Positions 38,801-48,800 of a DNA stretch of 64,000 nucleotides are shown piece by piece. Where the stretch lies: positions 5,296,876-5,360,875 of the forward strand of contig OW285194.1 of assembly GCA_935421135.1 (NCBI GenBank), in the 5' to 3' direction. The DNA comes from Bugulina stolonifera (Eukaryota > Bryozoa > Gymnolaemata > Cheilostomatida > Bugulidae). Made by a program: the position numbers and the translations under genes. Numbering within the stretch: position 1 is the first letter of the stretch; each line of letters begins with the position of its first letter. Under the pieces are notes generated by a model. The model saw nothing but the letters and a program-made list of their open reading frames with translations, was not told the origin of the DNA and did no database searches.

Positions 38801-41800
38801 AGAACTGGTAGTAGGAAACCATTGTGATGGTATTGGCACTTGGGACGCTTACTCAGGCTGGAACGCTGCCAGGACAATGGTCGCGATGGAAATCAAACCA
38901 CGGGATCCTAGTACAGGTAGTTAATACGCGCATCCGGTTCAAAATTCGTAGAGTGTTTTCTATAATTTGAATAATTTTGAATTTTTTCTGTTAAAACAGG
39001 AGAAATTTATAGATTTTAACTGTGAAATTTAGCTAAAACCCAGCAATATAATGTAACTACTGAACGACATCTGCTTCATATTTCTGCCTGACGAATGATA
39101 ATGTAGTTGCACAAGTAATTTAACAGGAAGTAGACTGAGATCTTGTCCTCTGCTGAGCTCGTTTAACTACAAGTATGAGACGTGGAATGAAGAGATTGAT
39201 GAGACATTTGACCTTAGTCAAGGAGGTCACATGATCAAGGTAGGCAATTAATAAAATTTAAATTAAATAAATAAACTAAATTGTTGAAATATGTCATTTC
39301 AGGGGGTGTGACCATTTTTTCAGAATCCATGAGAATACCAGTCCCTGTCCCTGACAGTCCCTGAATGGTATGTTCATAGATTTGAAACACGACTATTACC
39401 GCTAAAAAATAAATTTCTTATTTAAAAATACATGTACATGTGCATCATGTAGTTGCAGGTCGTTGATTTTGGAGTTGCTTTCTTCCTTGTATTCCTTTTT
39501 CTCATGGCAAAAATACAGGCTGCATATTTTGTAAAACAGTAACCAAATTAATATAAACAACTATCTCATAAGTTAGTATGTGATTAGAGCAAAGAAGCAA
39601 TTCAGGCCCTGGCACTAGCCAGTTCTAATGTTTCACAAATGGGGATAGTATTACTCCAAACTTTTTACACTGCCTCCACCAACCGAGCTTCGCAAAGTTT
39701 ATATGCACTATAATATGTCAAAAGTGCGATTTATTTAACTCTTGTCATACTGTGTTCTTTTGTTAAAGTTACATAAATTTATATCCACACCAGTCAATAA
39801 GTTATGAGAAGTTTGCAGACGATACAAGCCTGAGAATCAAGTATACAGCACCAACGGCTATTGTTAACTTCAATGATGTAGACGTCCATTGTGCAAGATG
39901 GTGAGTTACTGGGTCTATTCATTGCGTTGCGTTTGACACGTTGGTGAAATTTTAAAATCTATGCTTGCAAGCACTCGTTATTGTCAGAGTTTTACCGAAG
40001 CTTGCGACCTAAAGATGACCTTTTATGTAATCATTGTAGACTAAATTATGGAGTGGCTGCATGATTGTATTGCATAGATATGAACTGATTGCTTTTCACC
40101 CTAGGTTACACACTCAGCAGTTTAGTTACATGTAGTTCTGCTCTGAATCCAAAACTATTCTATTGCACATAGATTTGTGTACTACTAGACTTGACATCAA
40201 CCAGGTCTTTGCTCTTCAATTTATATTTGAGCACCACCGAATAAGTTCCTGGATGAAACACTTGTGCAGTAATATGATAGTTACACTGTATTAGACAGTT
40301 TCAAGGACATCGTGTGTAGTGTGATGGCAGTCACACTAGTTACATGAATGGATAATGCATCAAGATATCAAATCGTAGTTAACTTAGTGTCCTTTTACTA
40401 TACCAGCAAGCTACAAAAAATGTTGCCTTTCATTGATGAGAAGATGCATTGCATTTTTTGCTCAAACAATTTCCAGGTATGTTAAGATAGATGGAATGGA
40501 ATGCTCTCCTCAGCTAGACTTTCTGATACATGCATATACTCCAAGTCAGTTTACTTACTGGCAGCATCAGACTAGAGGTCGCACAGGTTGGTTACCCTTC
40601 ATTTTAATAGGTACGAGTACTTCATGTATAAATATGCAGGTTGTACATTGCCTTTGTAGCTTTGAACACTCTTCATGCACCTGCAGCTGAGACATTATGC
40701 ATGAATAATGCGATTATGTATTAAGTAAACGTACACGTAGATGAAGGACTTTCTAAGATTCAGGGCCAGTGTAGTTTTTCTTCGATTTTCTTAAATATTA
40801 TGTATGATATTATAGACATTTAAATAAATTTATTGGGTAGTTCAAAACTGTCACTGATTCTTCATACTTATGCTATATAATGTAAAAAGTATATAATTTT
40901 CGATAACTGTAGAACAGTGCTCACTATTCTCTAACAGTGATAAACAGAGTACATAAATGCAAAATATTGTGTGGCATGCCTGAATCCTTGTCAACTAATC
41001 TCCGCTTAAAATAATGGAGTTACAAAGCATACTTCAATAAATATTTCTCAGCCATCATGTTGGTTCAGTGCACAGAACCATTCAATGTTAGCAGCGAAGG
41101 AGATAGTAATAACAGTTTGTACCTATGTACATGTACATTGGTGAAAAACACGGATACTAATATATTTCATATTATACACGACCATAGCTGAAGGTATCTG
41201 TGACAATGATCTGGTAGCTGGTACACACGCTATTGAGATATGGGTTGGAATGTGTGTGGATACTTTATGGGTACAACCAACCAGAGTGACCACTGGAGGG
41301 TTTAACTCTCCATCTCGTCTGCACGTAGAGGAAGTGAGGAGAGACCATGTTGTGGATGGAGGTGAGGGTTGTAAATACTACCAGCTGTGGAACATTTGGA
41401 GCGGAAATAATATACTCATATTGTGATATTAGTTTTCTAGAAATTGTACCGCTAGCACTTGGCATTGGGATGTCGGAGAATAGCTACATGTATCTTTTTT
41501 CAAAACTTCTTCAAGAAGTAACGGAAGAAATCACCGACTAACCAACTTGTATTACTATTAATGACATCATATATGAATCTTCAAACTAGTAAGTAAATTG
41601 GCTTGTCTTGGATTGCATTTGTGGCTTCATGTCTAATACATGAACATGTATGTGTAAGTGCATTTCTACATATTATTATTACTGATTTACAGTGAGTTCT
41701 AGACGTGAGATGTACAGAAGTCATAGTGGTAACATAGTGAGACATCATTGGTGGCAATTGAATGATGATGATAATAATGCTGATATTTTGTCTGTGACAT

Positions 41801-43361
41801 ATGTGAAGGAGTTTGCTGACACAGGTCTAAGGTTGACAGCGAGTGGAGTCCATCGAATTATACATGGTGGTGGCAACGCTAGGTGTGGCAGATGGTTAGT
41901 TATGTATAGAGTATTTATAGTAACATGAATCGTATAGCAAGTAACCCTGGTATTTACATGTAGATAATGTACCCTGATAGCAAGATAATGCAATGTATAT
42001 ACTGATTGTAAGGTAATATGTACTGATAGTAGGGTGATATATACTGATAGTAATATGATATATACTGATAGTAAGGTGATATAAGTATACTGATAGTAAG
42101 ATGATATATACTAATAGTAAGATGATACATACTGATAGTAAGATGACACATACTGATAGTAAGATGATATGTACTGATAGTAAGATGATATGTACTGATA
42201 GTAAGATGATATATATACTGATAGTAAGATGATATGTACTGATAGTAAGATGATATGTACTGATAGTAGGATGATATATACTGATAGTAGGATGATATAT
42301 ACTGATAGTAAGATGATATATACTGATAGTAGGATGATATATACTGATAGTAAGATGATATATACTGATAGTAAGATGATACATACTGATAGTAAGATGA
42401 TATATACTGATAGCACTATGGTATTCACTGATGATAATATGACATATTATACTAATCACAAGATCATAATTATCCACTAATATTGCGGTGATTGCTTTTA
42501 TGTAAAACTAATGGGTTTTCATTACAGGTTCTTTAAGATAGATGGAGTTGACTGTAGCAACCCTGGTGTTATAGAAGGGATTCATCACTTTAACTATAAC
42601 TCTGATTTTCACAGTCCGATGCAGGGCAAGTTCTTATTCTAATTTGTAGACTTTATTTTACGTACATGTATTACGTGGCAGCTAGGGATAGTGTAGAAAG
42701 TATGTGCTAGTTCATGTACATGTACAGCAATAATAGTTGGCAATATCTGATGTGCATGTACATGTATAATAATAAATAGTTAGTACACATTATACTTGTT
42801 TAGTCCAGGTGACTTGAAAAGAAAAGGATGCCAAAAAATTCAGATGGTGGATTTATGAATACACATGCATATACATTTTACGCAAAATTGCTTGACTTGC
42901 ATGTAGTTTTCCAATAGCTGCAGATACAAGCTGATTGATTGTGTTTTCGTTTCTGAAATATTCATATCTTGGTTAATAAAGTATCGGCTGACTGAGTGAT
43001 TAATTATGATCGAAATCTGATTAGATTAAGCCAGCTCTGGCCGTTTGTTATACACTTGGGTTTCTGCCAAACATCTGGCCTTCAACCTCTTAATATTCAT
43101 CTACAAGATGGTCTTTCTTAGTTATAAAGCAAAGTAACATCTATTAGCTCTGGACATTTTCAGATTAGAGACTAATGAATGATGTTGTATATTGTAGTGA
43201 GCGGTATATGTCATGGTATCACAACTGGCAGCCATGTTGTTTCCTACGCTGTTGGAATCTGTGCTCATTTCCTTACTACAACTAATGCTTACACTGGGTA
43301 TCAGAGCTCATTCCATATCTTAATTGAAGAACTCAGAGTTGAACTTGTACAGATACTGTAA
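26877..43361 (+). CDS. Array copy A: secreted protein, PAN/apple-like domain plus three CTHRC1-like C-terminal domains
   Basis: Fourteen coding exons, 1857 bases, 618 aa: 26877-26949, 27390-27554, 28189-28289, 28826-28916, 29355-29455, 37922-38120, 38758-38916, 39127-39239, 39794-39900, 40477-40586, 41188-41361, 41693-41894, 42528-42625, 43198-43361. Phases all agree; intron 13 starts with GC. Signal peptide (residues 1-20, IWLLYLLIIFTQCAVS), a PAN/apple-like domain (about 27-100; CYKGVV, ECIVNCY, RCNAVF, ICYEING), and a Cys-rich link (114-150). Three domains follow (about 150-297, 300-464, 465-618), each with the CTHRC1 C-terminal pattern: Cys, RW(Y/F), G-x2-C, G-x-C and a final G/H-x-C. For example GGCNRWYLTFNGNKC compares with CTHRC1 CCKRWYFTFNGAEC. 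There is no collagen repeat. CTHRC1 is a secreted matrix/Wnt-linked protein; function here is not known. Intron 5 (8.5 kb) is swollen by two DNA transposons and an LTR fragment. AATAAA at 43457. Confidence 0.87.
27799..27841. repeat. Conserved intronic hairpin, copy A
   Basis: A perfect 10-bp stem, GCAGACGAAC at 27799-27808 and GTTCGTCTGC at 27832-27841, with a 23-base AT-rich loop in intron 2. The same hairpin is kept in copy B near 46731-46774 but is absent from copy C. Confidence 0.75.
29161..29270. repeat. Four-copy 28-bp repeat in intron 4, copy A
   Basis: Units TACATGTATGTCTGCTATGA plus TGTACACG start at 29161, 29189, 29217 and 29245. Copy B has one unit-like piece near 48889, and copy C has a degenerate series from about 63835, so the array expanded in A. 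Confidence 0.85.
31083..31745 (-). mobile_element. LTR fragment, minus strand, related to the solo LTR in copy B
   Basis: Reverse-complement similarity to the LTR at 47374-48280, including the segment around the poly(A) signal (TTTATTAGAGCGCAATCAAC at 31475-31494), the GGTAGAGGCCGACCAAG block and the CATTACATAAAAGGGTGAAC block. Relative to copy B, copy A has extra DNA from about 30870 to 32045; I support homology only for the part given. The 119-codon plus-strand frame at 31371-31730 lies inside and is not a gene. Confidence 0.55.
32441..32668 (+). pseudogene. BED zinc-finger N-terminus of the hAT transposase
   Basis: Starting at MAGRSVVWQYFTK, the frame shows the BED pattern: aromatic VWQYF, then C-x-LEIKN, then TTSMAKHLKRRHS. 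The first zinc-binding Cys appears lost (IFNDC where C-x2-C is expected). The frame then runs into Thr-rich sequence and stops. BED fingers bind the transposon ends; this copy is unlikely to work. Confidence 0.7.
32991..33392 (+). pseudogene. hAT C-terminal dimerisation domain remnant with a premature stop
   Basis: The frame reads VREEVVRYC...DPLEWWRINRLVYPEVSALAL, stop at 33216-33218, then continues in the same frame as RLSIASTSVPSERLFSAAGN and LLNARRSCL. PLEWW and SxPSERLFSaaG are diagnostic of the hAT C-terminal dimerisation domain (hATC). The in-frame stop and the missing DDE core make it a dead copy. Confidence 0.85.
33825..34015 (+). repeat. tRNA-like/SINE-like repeat, copy A
   Basis: Begins with the shared body GGTGTGTACCCACCTCAATT and carries, about 33940-34005, a degenerate tRNA-like part with an A-box look (TAGCATAATGGTAGAG) and a weak B-box (GGTCTGGAATC). 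The homologous copy is at 51292-51500. Part of the same body lies in antisense relation to a better tRNA-like head at 62325-62488. Confidence 0.4.
34335..34860. repeat. Three tandem units of about 200 bp at the left end of the 3.6-kb transposon
   Basis: The segment CCTTATAATTCGATGCCATC recurs at about 34390 and 34580, and with changes near 34810, each followed by ACTTAGC and preceded by an AATGGC(G/T)G(C)-type block. A fourth related stretch appears at 37480-37620 near the right end, so the repeats may be subterminal binding regions. Confidence 0.7.
34971..35091 (+). CDS. THAP zinc-finger N-terminal exon inside the transposon
   Basis: An ATG-initiated exon of about 40 codons reading GKGAHCTAINCENYQATPSH then LSFSVPGQEQR, ending at a GTGAGA donor. 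C-x4-C followed by a short spacer and LSF-x-(F/V)P is the start of the THAP DNA-binding domain. The rest (C-x2-H, AVPTIF-like part) must lie in later exons, which I could not find. THAP domains bind transposon ends in P-type and some other elements. Confidence 0.55.
36165..36490. repeat. Nested inverted-repeat element
   Basis: The left part (GACTTTACGACTG...AACCGGACC) resembles the reverse complement of the right part (GGTAAAGGAACATTT...AACCGGACG), which suggests a small hairpin-like element nested in the larger transposon. The match is imperfect and the ends are approximate. Confidence 0.45.
41985..42430. repeat. 21-bp minisatellite in intron 12, copy A
   Basis: About 20 units of TGATAGTAAGATGATATATAC (21 bp) with AGG, CAC and TGT variants. 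It sits at the same place as the array in copy B (56930-57245). The peptide repeats in all frames are artefacts. Confidence 0.93.
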
Positions 43362-45844
43362 CAGTGTCGAGTGACGTTGGTCAAATACCAATGGTAATCT
43401 ATTTAGTATAATACTTCTTACAGCAGTTTGTGTTCTAAACTTTTATTATCTATTATAATAAATCGTCTTTTTCCACCTACCAGGATCATTAATTCATTTA
43501 CTTCCAAATACAGACTGCTAACACATCTATTACATGTAAAACACTTACCTGTAATTCTACTGCTAGCTAATGACTTATAATCACCATCTACATGTACATG
43601 CAACAGCCACTCTCGAGCTTACTGATGGCGGACCACCAGTTGCGTAACTGCAACCATAACTAATAACTTAATTTAGTGTGAGTGCCAGAGAATGTGTGTG
43701 TTTTTTATTTTAACCAATGGACAGGAATTTCTTGCTTGAAAATACAAATTCGATGAAGTTTGAATAGTTCGTCTGGTCAGGTTGTTCCTGTATTCCTAAT
43801 TGTTTGTAATTTGGGCACCTGCACAGATAGTGGAACATCGGTTCATCTCTCTCTAGAGAAGTACAAGTTGGTGAGTAAGTTTGGTCCAGTTTATGTAGAT
43901 CTCCCTGTGGGTGTGTGTATCCTGTGATATGGTTCTTGTGGTATAAAATGTAGGCTGCTGGAATACTTGGTTGGCATCCAGCTGTCAAAATCAGCCAGTA
44001 GTACATATCCCACTCCTGGCTTGAGTGTTCCATCTTCTTATTTCTTCTCGCTTACAGTGGTTTCTGGTTTTGCTGTTTAATAAATCATACTCTGCCTTTT
44101 AACAGCACCATATATGCAGCAAAGGACACTTTTTTATCTGAAACTTTGGTGAAGAACCCTGGCTATATCAAAATCCTCTCTAAAGCTAATCTGTGTATAA
44201 AGTCAGCATAAACTGCTAATAATAGAGTTGAGTTGTGTGAGGTAATGGTGCGAAAAGAATGGCATTATTGCAAACCCGACTATTTGGATATTATCAGTGT
44301 TATCTACATGACATTGTACTCTCTTCTCCCGTGTAACACTCATCTGCATGTTATCAGAGTTTACAATTTACATGTCTGCGGGCTTAGTAAGCTTTTGGAA
44401 TTTGGCCAAAATTTTTGTCAACACTGGTGAGCCCTTTCACCATATGCTGATATTCTATGAAGTTATCTTCTCTGTATTAAACGATCCGATGAACAATTTT
44501 ATGCTGCTTAAGACAGGTGAGTGACACGTTAGGACAGGTGAGTGACACATTAAGACAGGAGAGTGACACGTTAGGACAGGTGAGTGACATGTCAAGACAG
44601 GTGAGTAATTTACTCACTGCGTTAATCTTGCATTTATTTATACGCTGTAAGTTCTCTAATTTTAGAACGCTTAACACAATTTATAACCTCAGTAAACCGA
44701 ACACATCATTGTAATGTAATGAAACCAGATTATTTATAGCTGGCAAAAATTATCAGCAAATATATATCCTCCACAATTTCTGTTTATGAGATCATTATAT
44801 AGATGTACGTATGTGTATAATACACTTTATAAATGTATTTGCCTTACACTTAATTAACTCAGCTAACAATTCAACAACAAGTTTTAATTAAAATGTATTG
44901 ATCTACTGTGAACGCTAAAATGTAATTGACTAAGATTATTTATACTGGTAATTCACTCAGTTATATTACCTAGAAGGTATATACTCGTACATGTGTAGGC
45001 TTGTGGAACAGTCAGCAAGTCTAACAGAAGGAATTGGCATCTACATTTTTTGTAAGTATGAAAATATTTTTGGGAACTGACAGACTGTATGTTTAGTTAT
45101 AATGGATTTCATTATTCTAAAATATCACTCTGATAATATGAACACAGTAATATGTAGAAATTTAAATTAACAATTAAGGGTATATTTAGATTGTACGTAT
45201 TCAAACTAGGCACTGGTTTATAGATGTATAGCTGGTAAATCTCTACTCTATGATCAAACACTGTACTATACAATGTATTTAACAATACAGTTGATTAACA
45301 AGCTAACAGCTGTTGGGCTTGAAAGTGAAATTAATAGCTGATATTCTACAAACTGTGTTTTATATAAATTACTGATGTAATTTAGACAGTATACATGCAC
45401 ATGTTTATTCTAAGCAACAGTATTCTTAGGATCAATGTTGATTTTTGTGCTGTGGAACAAGATTGATTCTAAATTCTATAATTATTAATTTGAACCCAAA
45501 ATTTGCACAACATTTACGGGATGAATAACACCATTTAATTGGTGAGATATCAAATGTTGGATCAAGTTTGATTTTTTTCCCTGGAATGTTACGGTAATAC
45601 AAACTGCTACGCATTTTATAAAATTATTATAATAATTATTTAGTTGCATGTAATAATAGATAAATAGCGCATGCATGTAGTAAGTAGAAGTATATATACC
45701 TTGCTTTAGCCCTTGCGGGTGGTTCCCAACATGTATGGTAATAATATCTTGCATTGCATAGGTTTTGTGTACTGGTGTAGGGCTACACTGCATGTCTGAA
45801 TATGCTATTATACTAATAGCAATTATATAATCTGTTGGTAGACG
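43362..45844. other. Spacer between copies A and B
   Basis: Holds the 3' end of copy A (AATAAA 43457-43462), a block homologous to 59590-60240 after copy B (43670-44460), a 21-bp donor-like repeat at 44510-44608, the probable 5' UTR exon end at 45051 and the copy B promoter region. The frames at 43710-44033 and 45485-45853 (minus) have no recognisable domain. Confidence 0.6.
44510..44608 (+). repeat. 21-bp repeat, each unit carrying a 5' splice-site consensus
   Basis: Five units of GACAGGTGAGTGACACGTTAG; four keep CAG|GTGAGT intact and one is changed to CAGGAGAGT. It is homologous to 60283-60381 (five units) and to a single unit near 25156 upstream of copy A. Confidence 0.88.
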
Positions 45845-48800
45845 ATGGGACACATCTGGTTGTTATACCTACTTATCCTCTTCACACAGTGTACTGTCTC
45901 CCTCACCAGTGTACTTGGTAAGAATACGTAATGTACTTGTAATTAAATGCTGTTTTATATAATACCACAGCTGGACAAGAATGTTGTATTGTTTTCGTTT
46001 TTTTTGCTTAGTCTTATGGAACCTTGACCTTTGATCAACATTATTCTATTTATTATTTACACCACTATCAACATGTAGTATATAATATTATGTAGATTAC
46101 TGTATATTTACCATTTCGTAATTTCATATATTATTTGTGTAGTTTCTATACTGTGAATTTATGTCATAGTTCACCAACTGTAGAAATTGGCTTGTCTGTA
46201 GTAGCACCGTGAATCTATAAAATATATGGTACCAAAATGTTTTCCGCATATGCATTGGAAATTTAGCGTATTACGCTCCACAGCTACGCCATTTTATTAG
46301 TTTACTATTAGATTTGACAATGTACCATTCTTGTCTCAGATTTGCCGACATGCTATAGAGGAGTTATTACAAAAGGGGTATGGTTCTCCCCCAACAACTC
46401 ACTAATTACTAAAAGATCTCAGGCTAGGAGTCTAGCTGAGTGCGTTGTTAACTGCTACTACTCATTTCCTGTACGATGTAACGCTGCCTTCAAGGGTTCT
46501 GAAGGTGTGTGAATTTATGTCATCTACATGTAGTGATGTCACAAAGCGAGAAGCTCTAATATATAATCATGATGATAAAATATAACTAATGTATTAGATG
46601 CATTCATAACACAGTCATAAAAGATGACAGCAGCTGCATTAGTGTAACTGTCACATTCCAACAAAAATCTTTGAGACCATACATGTATATTCAATTGAGA
46701 ATAGCTATACTCCAGTCAGGCTGATCTCGCGCAGACGAACTTTAAATAAATATTTGGGAGTGGGTTCGTCTGCACGAAGGCAGTAAACTGCAAGGTACTA
46801 TATTTCTCTCTGTGGCTCATCGGTTAATTAACCTCTACATGTAGATGTCTGCTACATTATGAATCAATTACTATACTATTCTATAACTTAATAATTTTAA
46901 CTTTCACCACAACTTGTGGAGATTTGAGTCAAACTAATGAGAGAAACACATGTGGATGGCGGGCAGCTCCTTAATTGATTAATTTCTGATTGAACTATCT
47001 TACAATTTATTGCAAGATTAAATTCTGTGGATATACGTTGTAAAGTAGCTGTAATTATAGCTCCAGGTTCGTTTCCTGTCCATCCTTTCCTCTAACAGCA
47101 TATTTTCAGTATATTATCTGAACTACTGTTGCTACTGTATTATAATATCCTACAGATATCTGCTATGAAATTAATGGAGATGTTGATGAGATTGACTATG
47201 ACGCCAACAACCTCTCCAGAAAAGGTCACCTTGTTGACATCATGTCTACTGGAGAGGTAAGTGTTCCTAGTAAGTTTTTACGGCAGGGGGATCTACATTG
47301 TGTAAGTAGTAGCTTCTATGTAGGGGTGAAGATCTTTTATTAATTTCGACTTTGCATTTTCATGGTGTTTTATTGTGGTGAATCAGCATAGCCTGCCACA
47401 GCATGAACTGTAGTAACTTGTGCTAGTACTCTTGTACATGCATTGACATTACCTTCCTATATACTCTTATACATGTATGGACAATACTCGATTATTATAA
47501 TCAACTGCTTATGCATAGTGTGATTTGTATTGTTATCATTAGCCAATCAGGTTATCGCATTTACTATGTGTGCAATTATCTATTTATCCTGATTATATCT
47601 TCTAAGTCTTTTACCTGTACACTTTTTGGGTCCGATGTCTCAGAACATGGGCATATTTATATGTAATCCATTTACTGGTATATTGCAAGCACTTTTTGTG
47701 CAAGGCCGACCCTTTTGGTGGCCCGCCCGATACCTTATCATACCTTTTTTCGGAAGTGTTATTAGTATAAAAGCCAGCACGTTTCTTGTATCAAATCAGT
47801 TGTTGATTGCGCTCTAATAAAGCAATATCTCCTAACTCAACCTAGCATTCCAACCTAGAGGCTTACTCTTGCAGGCAGGTAGCTCCACCCACAGGTCTTC
47901 TTAGACCTAAGTGGCTGAGATCATCCTCATACGCGTTTAAGCAACTTTTTCTACACTCCTTGTGAGTTCTACATCATCGGACTTTAGTCGATCCCGGATT
48001 CTTCATGAATCAAGCGTCGGGCCTAAGTCCTTAGATCTATACTATTTCTTTCTACACTCCTTCGGAGTATAAACCTACAAACCTACGTCAACCCTGGACT
48101 CTTCTATGAGTCTCAGCCTCCGCCTATGTCAATGTCTATAATTACAAGAGCTTAACTAACTGTTCACTTTTTATGTAATGTGTGGAAATTACCTTGGTCG
48201 TCCTCTACCAACCTCCAAGCACTTCCCATACCCGTGCCATATCGGCACTCGTACGTAACCCTACACAACAAAACATTACATTATTAATATCGAATTTAAA
48301 CTCAACTGTGTTTAGCTGTTTCAAACCTAAGCTACTGTTCCATATTCCATTATGACCCATTTAAATTGTGTTTTGTACATCTGAGATAAAATAATTTACA
48401 GAGTTCAACTGCTATAAGCATTACTTTTTATTAAAAATTCTACTCTACATGTTGGCCTACTAATAAAAATTGTGCATTCAAATTAAAACTGTACACCATA
48501 ATTATTGTAGTAAATTATTAGACCGGTTAATATGTTTCATAGGTATGATATAATATAATTACTGTATATACATGTACAATGTAGGTTACATTGGAACTTC
48601 TACAAACTGATACAAACAGTGATTCCACGTTTAAACAAAAAGTATAGTTACTATTTTTAGTTTAATAATTGTGTTTTAGCATTCTAACTGCAATGGCAGA
48701 GCATGTAGCAGCAGCGAAGCGTGCATGACAGGATGTAATGACATAGATCTCTCTCTTCCTGTCTGTATCGGTAAGAATATTACATACATGTATATAATAT

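Noticed and set aside
41896..42480. 193-codon minus-strand frame with ISIYHLT repeats, and plus-strand MIYTDSK repeats
   Set aside because: Products of the 21-bp intron minisatellite; the same happens at 56840-57278.
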